Source of the DNA: Hyparrhenia diplandra
Taxonomy: Eukaryota > Streptophyta > Magnoliopsida > Poales > Poaceae
Assembly (NCBI GenBank): GCA_015847255.1
Contig: JADLZK010012611.1
Span: forward strand, 1-64,000
Length of the DNA: 64,000 bases
Reading direction: 5' to 3'
Position numbers and translations under genes: made by a program. Shown piece by piece: positions 55,073 to 64,000 of the stretch (within the stretch, counting starts at the first letter, position 1; each line of letters starts with the position of its first letter). Below the pieces are notes generated by a model. That model worked only from the letters and a program-made list of their open reading frames with translations. It was not told the DNA's origin and made no database searches.

Positions 55073-58000
55073 ATGGCCATGGGGAAGCTCGAGGAGAGGG
55101 TGAGGGCGTTCTGGAGGAACCGATGGCTGGTGTTCGTGGCCTCCATGTGGATGCAGTCCATGGCCGGCACCGCGTACATCTTCGGCGCCATCTCGCCGGT
55201 GGTCAAGGCCAGGCTCGGTTACGACCAGCGGCAGGTGGCTGTGCTGGGCGTCGCCAAGAACCTCGGGGCCTGCCTCGGCCTCCTCGCCGGCGCGCTCTCG
55301 GCGAGGTGGCCGCCGTGGGCGCTGCTCGCCATCGGCGCCGCCCAGAACTTCCTCGGCTACGGATGGCTCTGGCTCGTCGTCGCCGGCAAGGCGCCCGCGC
55401 TGCCCCTCTGGCTGGTAGGTGTATGCTCAGCCTGAGTTACCATTTTATTACAGTAGTACTTACCGCCGCAAGGAAAAAGTTGATTTTTGAGAGAAGGAAG
55501 AAAAAAAGGAGTAAACTTTTGAGAGAAGGAAGAAAAAAAGGAGTAAACTTTTGATGGATATTTCCATCTGGTCCACGTAGGACTTGGTTAGCCTGCCCCA
55601 TATGCCAGTGACTCAAAAGCATCCATCCATTCCATTCAACGAGACATAAACAGACACCTCGAAATTTATGGTTTTGCTGTGGGTTCACAAGTGCTATCAG
55701 CGCAAAATCTGCATATCATCATTATTTGCATGTTTCCAATTCAACTGAAAAATGATGTGCAGTGCATTCGTTTCTGCTTTGCCTTGCATTGTTGTTTCTT
55801 CCTTTCTTGTGTTCCTCTTATTTCAAGAGGAATCTGCCTACTTTTGTATTATATGTGTTGATGTTTGCACAAGCACAAAATTAGGGAGCAAAATTACTTG
55901 GTAACATCGCTTGGGTTTGATTTTAGATAAATAATAATAATCAATCATGTCACCATGGAACCCATTTGGAAAATAAGATCTTCAGTCACTAGAGTAGTGA
56001 ACACATTTGCTGTACAATGGCTTGGACTCCCCAAGTTAAAAATTGGCACATACATCCCACTACCAGCCATGAGGCCACGATTCTAACTCATATGAAGAAA
56101 ATTGATACCCTTTTTACTGATCCCTCATATTCAAATGAATGGAACAAAAGTACGGAACTTTTAATGGTTCTTATTTGGTTTATTTTCTCAACCTAACATG
56201 TCATATTCCATCGTTTTGCTACCCAGATGTGTGTTGTTATCTTTATTGGAACAAATGGCCAGACGTATATGATCACGGCTTCACTCGTTTCAAGCATCCA
56301 GAATTTCCCCAAGAGCAGGGGCCCAACAGTGGGCATACTCAAAGGGATTTATGGGCCTAACAAGCGCCATTCTGACACAAGTTTTTGCAGTATTGAATAC
56401 ACCAGATCATGCTGCGCTTATCTTCATCGTTGCTGTTGGTCCAGCGATGGTTGCCATTGGCTTGATGTTTGTTATTAGGCCTGTTGGAGGTCACAGGCAG
56501 GTACGGCCATCTGACAAGAACAGCTTCATGTTCATCTACACCGTATGCTTGCTCCTCGCCTCATACCTTGTCGGCAGTAGTGCTTGTCGGTGCCATGCTT
56601 GTCCAAGATTTCCTGCAACCGAGCTATGATGTGGTTGTTCTTCTCACTGTAATTCTGCTCATCCTCCTCCTTTCACCAATCGCAATCCCTGTGATCTTGT
56701 CGTTAACACCGGGAAAAGCTGAATATCTGATGGAAGATGCTCTCCTGTCTGAACCATTGACAGGAGAGGCGAGCACTTCACAACAAAAGGAGGATCAACC
56801 AGAGGTCATTTTAAGTGAGGTGGAAGAGGAGAAGTCTAAGGAAACTGATTCATTACCACCATCTGAAAGGAGGAAGAGGATTGCAGAGTTGCAGGCCAAG
56901 CTAGTGGAAGCAGCAGCAAGGGGTGGGGTTAGAATCAAAAGAAGGCCACACCGAGGGGACAACTTCACCCTGATGCAAGCATTTGTGAAGGCTGATTTTT
57001 GGCTTATTTGGATATCACTTGTGCTTGGGTCTGGATCAGGGCTGACAGTGATGGACAACCTGGGTCAGATGAGCCAGGCTATTGGTTACAAAACCGCACA
57101 TATCTTTGTGTCACTGATGAGCATATGGAACTTCCTTGGTCGTGTTGGAGGTGGCTACTTCTCTGAAATCATTGTCAGGTATCGACGCTAAGCAATCTAC
57201 CATTCACTTTTAGTCTCAGGAAAAAGGTGGATACTGTTGTCTTTTTCGAAGAAACAATTGGTATTGTTGCTTTAACAATCAGAACTCTCCCTACCAAATT
57301 ACATCCTCTTTGTTCCATCTTGTTTTTAGTTTAGGTAGACTTTTAACTCCCATTCAGATATTCACCTAGGATACACTTGTATGTTAACTTGGAGCTCGCT
57401 TTCTAACATGCTCCAGAATAGTAGAGCTTTTAGATTCTTAGAGATTTTCTTGTTATATTTGAGCATACCTATTTTCTTATGTGTTTTCCTAGACTTAGTT
57501 CCTATGCACATTCAATTTGTGGAACTTATTTTTATATTTATTCTCATTTTAACTGGCTATTCATTTAATCAGGGGCGTAAATACCCAAGGCACATAGCAT
57601 TGACAATTGCACAGATCGTGATGGCTGTTGGGCATGTACTCTTTGCTATGGCTTGGCCTGGAACTATGTACATTGCGAGCTTGCTGGTTGGACTCGGATA
57701 TGGAGCTCACTGGGCTATTGTGCCAGCTGCTGTCTCTGAGCTTTTTGGTGTAAAACACTTTGGTGCGATGTACAATTTCCTCATACTAGCAAACCCTGTA
57801 GGATCGCTTGTGTTTTCAGAGCTAATTGTCAGTAACCTGTATGAACATGAAGCTGAGAAACAAGCTCACCAACATCAGATGTCAGCATTGCTGTCTCCAC
57901 GATTGCTTCACAACATGGGCTTTCTTGCTGATGAACCACTGAAGTGTGAAGGGACTTCTTGCTTCTTTTTCAGCTCTCTGATTATGTCGGTGTTCTGTGC

Positions 58001-58082
58001 TGTTGCTGCTGGCTTGAGCATCCTCGTTGTTCACAGGACCAAACAAGTTTATCCTCGCCTCTATAGTTCTGTCCAAACTTGA
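55073..58082 (+). CDS. Nodulin-like/NFD4-like MFS transporter gene B, frame-broken
   Basis: The exons are 55073-55414, 56227-57178 and 57573-58082 with GT-AG borders. Exon 1 (MAMGKLEERVRAFWRNRWLV) and exon 2 (MCVVIFIGTNGQTYMITASL, FPKSRGPTVGILKG) give the nodulin-like domain. A charged cytosolic loop (about 56760-56960; SEVEEEKSKETD) follows. The second MFS half begins RGDNFTLMQAFVKADFWLIW. Exon 3 has GLGYGAHWAIVPAAVSELFG and ends VYPRLYSSVQT. Frame breaks: an extra G in 56344-56346 and an extra base at about 56573-56578. At the exon 2/3 joint the phase is off by one unless a base is missing in the G-run at 57573-57576 or a weaker AAG acceptor near 57590 is used. The substrate is unknown; NFD4-like proteins are membrane transporters of the endomembrane or mitochondria in plants. 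The start could also be the second Met (55079). Confidence 0.85.
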
Positions 58083-59001
58083 GAGCCTTCGATTCTCCAT
58101 GAATGGGAAGTTCAAATAATCCTATTCTATGTCCTTGTATTTTTGCATGCATATACACAAAGATAAGTTTATGTATAAATTCTCAAATCTTTTCTGAGCT
58201 TGTAGTGTAGGGGGGAGGGCAGGGGATCCTGCAATGCATTATATACTTCCTGTACATTCATCTCCTGATGGAACTTAGTCTGTAGCATTCCCTGTATGTA
58301 AGACGATCCTGCCAAAGCTGCAAAGTTAAGTTGTTGTTCATATATTTGAAACTGTACCATCTTGCTGTTGTCCATTGTAGTTTCTTCCATATATATGAAA
58401 CTCATCTTGCTGTTGTTCATTGTAGTTCTCTTTTCTGCGCATACAGTTCCTGATCATCTCCAACAAGATTATATTACCATCTTTGTTGTTGCAAGTCTGT
58501 CACAACAGCACACTGTCAGAATCATCATCAGCTGCTCTGTTTACTCTGTTCAACTACCAGCTTGAAGTGAGGTCTTAAGGTAAAAAAAAAATTGTGACAT
58601 AGTTGAGAGAGGTAACAGGTGTACAGTAAAAAACAAGTTATATTCGAATTCCAACGCTAGTTAAACCAATGTTTACTTCGAAATCAGGATGGCAGAATTT
58701 TGTAGAATCATCATCTTAGTTTGCATGAACGTTCCAACTCTGACGGTCCAAGGACCATAGCATAGCAAGATATTCTCTTGAGCTTTGACTGAAAGAAAAA
58801 GAGAGAGAAACTTTTATGATGCCAGATCCACATCAAAGTTATTTTAAGTTTTATTTGGTTGTTGTTAAGAAATGAGAAGTATTGTACTTTACCCGGAAGT
58901 GGTAGGCATGCATTTGTGGGGGTTAGAATGAAATGAAACCCATTGGTTTGCATTTGCTCCTTTTTTATATTTTTGAGGATTTATATGTCTTTGTTCTTTA
59001 G
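58083..59001. other. Downstream region of gene B
   Basis: It probably includes the 3' UTR of gene B (the first ~250 bp) and then AT-rich intergenic DNA. No gene was recognised. ATATATGAAACT is duplicated at 58341-58352 and 58390-58401 within a local repeat (CATCTTGCTGTTGTYCATTG twice). Confidence 0.4.
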
Positions 59002-59700
59002 TTTTTTTTTTTTTGCGATAAGGAAAAATTCCATTGATACTAAAGCAATTTACATCCTCTCATTACAAAAGTAAACCACACTACTACACCTCCATTCTTT
59101 GTGAGACAAGAAACCTTGAAAAGGCCATAAATTCCACCATCTAGGATCATTATCCCAAACAGATATGCCATGGGACGCAAGCTCCGATCCGAACAGCGAG
59201 GGTCATCTCACCATCCACCGCCAACATCCTCATACCCATCACTTTTGTAAAAGAGAAGTAAAGCGCTAAAACTCCACATGCGAACATAATAAAATTGGCG
59301 CCGCCCGATTCGTCGTCGAACTCATCGTCGTTGCCTTCACCCGGATTCGTCATGAGAGAACACAAGTCCAACCGACATCCAGATAGATATCGTTGGAAAA
59401 TTAAATCTCACTAGCCCATCGCCATGGCCGCATAGAACCACAACGAGACAAAGGAAGGGCGGAGTACCTTATTCTCTATCAATGGTGATGTCTTCGTCTT
59501 GCCATCACCACCGAGGAGCGACATGCTCCATTGCTCCATCGATGATTTTGACGGACGCCTTACGCCGTGGCCAATCTCTTCAATTGGATCTCCGGAGAAA
59601 CCTTGAACATTGGCGCTCCTTTCGATCTACTAAGAAAAATTTATTAAAAACGATGGATCCCCACTCACTTCAACCACGGGTGGCCGGAGGAGAAGGGAGT
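59002..59700 (-). mobile_element. Poly(A)-tailed retroposon-like repeat, copy 2
   Basis: A 13-T run followed by GCGATAAGGAAAA marks the tail end on the minus strand. The sequence matches 28317-28707 to about 59393 and continues beyond it to an undefined 5' end. On the minus strand from 59371 an open frame includes GNDDEFDDESGGANFI, then MFACGVLALYFSF and KVMGMRM (about 73 codons). The same residues can be traced in copy 1 across one frame change, so the repeat derives from a coding sequence that I do not recognise. Confidence 0.6.
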
Positions 59701-61310
59701 CGAAAATTGCAGATCCATGTGCTCATATGTATCATGCTGCTGGATCGTCCTTCCGCACTTCTCGCAATTCAGATCCATCATCACTGGATCAATCATTGCC
59801 GAGATGTGTGGACTAGCCACCGGAGTATTTGGTCCAAAAGCCGGTGTGCTGGTCAGCTCTCAGCTGGTGGTGTTGCAACCTCCGGCAAGCTTTTGCTTCC
59901 CATTCTTCCAGTTCAATTCATCTCTATTTTTTCTGAATATCTTGCTAGTTTACTGTCTATGAGATATGCACAGACATTCTTCTTTTCTAGTACTAATTTA
60001 TTTTATCCTCTCTTTTTTTTTTTTGTTTATCCTCCAAAATAGCAGTGGCAGGATAATCACAATCAAGTGAATTGAACTCGCCATACATTGTACTGATAAT
60101 ACTATATATGACATTATAGTTTGCCAACTTGGTCTTAATGCCTATCAGTTTCGTACAGCTAACGCGTGACAACGACCAATGGCGAAAGGCAACGAAAATA
60201 TATTTATTTATTACTAAATTAATCCGCAATGTAAAAAAAAACCAGCAAATTATTAATTGAGAGAGAGGCTAGAACAAGATAATATTGTTGTCGGTCCGAA
60301 AAGGACATGACCGCCGGCCTCAATTTGTTTTTCTCATGTCATGACCAAATTTTTTTTTTTACTGTATTTTGGATATCCGGCGTCGCAGTCGTATCGTAGG
60401 GATAGATATTTTGTAGCTTCTTTATTGAGCGGAAGAATCACGTGGTTTTTGTATACTAATCAATCACCACGGCAAATCTTTTTATGGACCTCTCACAATT
60501 TGTTGCTTCCTGTCAACATGGGTTATCTAATCTGAATAGTAGTTTTGAGTTTCTCAGTCTTTAACATTTTGTCACCAAATCTATGCAACTTGTTTTCAAG
60601 ATTAGAGGAGGATGTGGACATCATTCTAACCACATGAAAAATAATTGTATGCTCTTTGTTTGGGAGCCAACTATTTGTTTTCACTTCTCTCCATTTGAGC
60701 CTCATGAATCATAATCGGGGCTTATAGGGAGAGAAAAAAAAAAAAGGAGCATGGAAACAAAAAATGCAGAACTAGAAGCAAATTGTTTTTTTTCTCATAA
60801 AAAAGTGTTTCTCTAAGATCAGGCACATGTTGGGCATCTAATGAATTCTTTCTATCAAGGAATGATTTAGCAACAATTTGTTGCTTTCTTTTTGAGACCA
60901 AATCTCTATCTTCATATAAATTATAAGAACGCATAATTAGGGTAACCAGCCAGATTTGTCAAAGAAAATAGTAAATAAAGCTAGGAAGATGTGCTGTATA
61001 TATTAAAATGCACAGTTGATAATATCATTTTACATTTATTCTTGGGACTTAATTGTTCTCTGTCTGAAAGGTCACATGTTAGCTATTCTTAAATCAAAAG
61101 ACCGAAAAGGGTGGGGACAAAAAGGACAAGGCAAGTAGCCTGCCTGCAAATTGCTGAGAGACAAAACTAGGCCAATTAGTATATTTCTCTTGTTTGTTGA
61201 TAACCGTTGATATGGGCATCTAAAAGTATCAACAGGAGAAATATCATTTAGCTTAACCCCATAACCCAAACACATTTGAGGCTGTTGAGAACATTAGATG
61301 TAGCGATGTA
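59701..61310. other. AT-rich intergenic region
   Basis: No gene, terminal repeat or RNA gene could be supported here. Confidence 0.4.
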
Positions 61311-61572
61311 CTCCCTTCGTCTCAAACTGTAAGTCATTGTAACAATCTTGGAGAATCAAAAATTTCTTAAGTTTGACAAAATTTATATAACAAGATAATA
61401 ACATTAAAATAATGCCAACTAAGTATCATTAGATTCTTCATTAATTATGTTTTCATAATATACCTATTTGATTTTATAAATATTTATATATTTTTCTATA
61501 ATTTTGGTCAAACTTTAAATGTTTTGACTCTCCGAGATGTTTTAAATGACTTACAATTTGAAATGGAGGAAG
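61311..61572. mobile_element. Stowaway-type MITE
   Basis: TA flanks (61309-61310 and 61573-61574) enclose a 262-bp element with inverted ends CTCCCTTCGTCTCAAA and the complement CTTCCTCCATTTCAAA. The inverted similarity extends through GTAAGTCATT and AAACATCT-like blocks. TA duplication and the CTCCCTCCGT end define Stowaway elements of grasses. Confidence 0.85.
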
Positions 61573-61934
61573 TATCTATCTAATCGGGTCTTCGGGTTCA
61601 ACTAGCTAATTAACGCCATAAATGAACTTTTTTTTTTGAAACATGGAAGACTCTACATTACTCATAATATGATTAGAAAGGTCGAAGATAGACGAAAAAC
61701 ACATGGAAACAAAAAGGATTTGGAAATTTCCAGGAAAACTCAGCCTAGACCGATTTCGACATGCTTTATCAACACTTTGGAAAAACTAGCCTAGGTGGTC
61801 AGTTTTAACAACTTCTAAAATTACTGTTTAAACCTGCTCTGGTTTCTGAGCCGGTTTTGGTAGTCCAAGCCAAAATTTATGTTTTTCTTTGAAAACTCAC
61901 CTGTTAGGAAATTTATAAATTACGTGTGGAATAA

Positions 61935-62106
61935 GACCCTGTTTGGTATGAAGACTTTTTTAGTCCCAGTGACTAAAAAAAAAAAAAATCCCTAGAAATT
62001 AAATAAGAGAAACTTTTTTTAAGAAGTTCTAAAAATACCTCTTGGAGATTTTTTTTTTAAATCCCTAGGACTAAAAAGTATTAGGACTTTTTAGCCAAAC
62101 AGCCCC
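61935..62106. mobile_element. Tourist-like MITE
   Basis: TAA occurs at 61932-61934 and 62107-62109. The ends GACCCTGTTTGGTATG and the complement GGGGCTGTTTGGCTAAAAAG are inverted, as are the inner ACTTTTTTAGTCC/ACTTTTTAGTCC blocks. 172 bp, non-coding. Confidence 0.72.
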
Positions 62107-62249
62107 TAAGATTCCTATTAGGAGCTAAATTTTGTGTTTTTCCATTAAAAACTCCTCTGAAGGAAACATGTAAATTACGTGTGGAAGAAGATTTCTTCAG
62201 GGAAACCCACTCAAAGCAAAAATGGTATCCGCTAATTCTTAGCTAACTA

Positions 62250-62408
62250 CTTCCTCTGTTTCATTTTCTTAGTCGTTCTAGGACCCAAATTAATTGTCGG
62301 TGCATGCAATGTTGCATGTATATCTATATATAGATGAGGCTAGATTCATTAAATTATTGTTGCATTTGCATGAATCCTAAAACGACTAACAAAATGAAAC
62401 GGAGGTAG
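62250..62408. mobile_element. Stowaway-type MITE
   Basis: TA flanks a 159-bp element whose ends CTTCCTCTGTTTCATTTTCT and the complement CTACCTCCGTTTCATTTTGT are inverted and continue through TAGTCGTT. It lies about 630 bp upstream of the start of gene C. Confidence 0.85.
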
Positions 62409-63041
62409 TACTAATTTCTAGCACTAATGAAGCCAAGCATGCCCTTGTTAGCTTTGGAAATATAAAAGTAGGGGATACAAAGCAGCTCGTTAATCACGTT
62501 GAAAGTGAAACGGAAAGGTTATAATTAATGAGAGTGAAAATGGACGGGTTCTGTCAACACTCATCAGTGTACGTACCTATATATCTCTCTCGTGTCTCGT
62601 CCATTCACCGTTGCGTGGAGCCGTGCACCGAGACCGACCGTCACCCCCTGCCTCATCGGCTCCCGTCCTATTCCGATCGCTGGCTGCTCTTCTCGTTCCT
62701 ACCTGTCCTTTTGCTGGGATTTCGGAAACTGGTTCTGGTGTGGTGTTCAAGCCTGTAAAGCTCTCTCTCCCCTTTCCGATCCACACACATCATCTCTGCG
62801 CTGCGCCGACTGTTTGCATTTCATAATCAGGATCAGAGCCCACTCTACTCTTTTCCAGCGGATTAATTCTTTGCTTATTTTGCGCTAAAGCAGTCAGTCC
62901 AGTTATCATTGCTCTTGCTCGCTCACCAAATCTTGCTGGTGCTTGTCAAGCTCTAGGATCAGAGCCTGACCCCCAATTCCAGCATCAAAATCCCATCTTT
63001 GCTTGCTGAGTTGCTGGTGTGGTGATTCCGTGGTCAGTCCG
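62409..63041 (+). promoter_or_regulatory. Promoter and 5' UTR region of nodulin-like gene C
   Basis: CTATATATCTCTC at about 62578-62590 is a plausible TATA region. The following CT-rich stretch and ~450-bp leader end at the ATG at 63042. A leader intron is possible but not proven. Confidence 0.4.
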
Positions 63042-63380
63042 ATGGGGACGACGATCCGGGACAGGCTGCGGGCCTTCACCACGAACCGGTGGCTGGTGTT
63101 CGTCGCCGCAATGTGGCTGCAGTCCATGGCCGGCGTCGGGTACCTCTTCGGCAGCATCTCGCCGGTCATCAAGGCCGCGCTGGGCTACAACCAGCGCCAG
63201 GTGGCCGCGCTCGGCGTCGCCAAGGACCTCGGCGACTGCGTCGGCTTCCTCGCCGGATCGCTCTCCGCCGTGCTGCCGTCGTGGGCGATGCTGCTCATCG
63301 GCTCCGCGCTCAACTTCCTCGGATACGGATGGCTCTGGCTCATCGTCACCAGGCAGGCGCCGGCGATGCCCCTCTGGATG
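63042..63380 (+). CDS. Nodulin-like/NFD4-like MFS transporter gene C, exon 1 (runs off the window)
   Basis: The exon starts MGTTIRDRLRAFTTNRWLVF and has MWLQSMAGVGYLFGSIS, YNQRQVAALGVAKDLGDCVG and GSALNFLGYGWLWLIV, ending MPLWM before a GTCAGT donor at 63381. The 113 residues hold the first transmembrane segments of the nodulin-like domain, with no frame break. It is the third member of the tandem cluster; the arrangement of exon 1 is identical to genes A and B. The remaining exons lie beyond the right edge. Confidence 0.88.
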
Positions 63381-64000
63381 GTCAGTTCGTCTTTTGCTTC
63401 TTATTTTTCCTTGCTTATTTATGGGATGTGAATCCTTTGCTCCGTTCATCGGTTGTTCGTGTTATGAACAGTAGTAGAACTGTTCGGTTTGGCCTTTTGT
63501 TTAGGAGGAATTATTATCCAAGATATTAATGCTGCCACTGTCTTTGGCAATGAAATCTGAAGATTAAAGGAGTTATTACTACTAAATTAAAGCACAACTA
63601 GTCAACTTGTTGGCTGTCAAATTGTTCTGTTCCCCGGTGACAAAACTCGATCTGTTTCTATTCGTGCTGTGAACTGCTCATTTGTTTATGGAATGGCCAA
63701 GTAGGTGGGGCCTAAGATGTGACCTCATGATTAAAATTAAACAGCTGGATGCAATAATGACTTTTCTAAGCACGTTTAGTTTACTTCTGAAAATTGACCA
63801 ATCAAATCACATGAGTGTACTCCTGAGGGTATATTCGTTTTTGGTGTCCATATTTAGGTTGTCGCTGTCGTTGTCGCTAATGTTGAGCCATGTGCACAGC
63901 GTTTTGCATCTTTAACTGTTGTGTAACCATTGTGAATTATATAAATCGACGGTAACAGGTTGCTACCTTTTCTCAATTTCAAATTGTTATTCATCAAGAA
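63381..64000 (+). other. First intron of gene C (partial)
   Basis: It begins with the donor GTCAGTTC and shows no exon 2 sequence up to the window end; introns 1 of genes A and B are of comparable or greater length. Confidence 0.6.

Noticed and set aside
57573..57600. Use of an AAG acceptor near 57590 as proof of an intact gene B
   Set aside because: It would restore the phase but drops the conserved YPR residues that the CAG acceptor keeps. A missing base in the G-run is at least as likely, so no choice was made.

Overview
The window reads as nuclear DNA from a grass (Poaceae), probably from a rice-like genome. The support is spliced plant genes with GT-AG introns, a monosaccharide transporter closely resembling the cereal MST4 type, and a dense load of grass-type transposable elements (Ty1/copia, Tat-lineage Ty3/gypsy, Tourist and Stowaway MITEs, tRNA-derived SINEs). 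No prokaryotic or organellar features were seen. The species assignment is inference.

Layout. 1-5043: a decayed copia element on the minus strand with short (~103 bp) LTRs and an initiator-Met-type primer site. 5934-6083: a broken last exon resembling the C-terminus of a plant FG nucleoporin (NUP214-like). 7597-7798: a copia-like solo LTR. 8285-12631 (minus): a three-exon MST4-like sugar/H+ symporter. 12.8-18.8 kb: intergenic DNA with a Tourist MITE, a hAT MITE and a tail-to-tail pair of SINE-like elements. 18826-20563 (minus): an HSP70-8-like atypical Hsp70 with an intron in its 5' UTR. 22237-22853: a long foldback element. 23-28 kb: gene-poor. 28708-43243: a 14.5-kb Tat-lineage gypsy element with a degraded gag-pol on the plus strand and a degraded antisense reading frame between integrase and the 3' LTR. 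45431-48289: a PIF/Harbinger-type element (TTA target site, GGCCTCGTTTGG termini) that contains a clean three-exon, 71-codon gene. 49.8-64 kb: three tandem nodulin-like/NFD4-like MFS transporter genes (A truncated, B complete but frame-broken, C running off the right edge), separated by MITEs, a SINE with a perfect 15-bp target duplication and a second copy of an unusual poly(A)-tailed repeat.

Two themes stand out. First, the well-conserved host genes carry frame breaks that are almost all one- or two-base insertions. That pattern is easier to explain as uncorrected long-read assembly error than as independent pseudogenisation, although the data here cannot decide it. Second, the best candidate for something undescribed is the small intron-containing gene carried inside the Harbinger-type element. 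A 46-bp micro-element with perfect 13-bp inverted ends and a perfect 9-bp target duplication is a second novelty.

The genes do not form a pathway. They are independent host genes: sugar uptake, a divergent chaperone, and membrane transporters duplicated in tandem.
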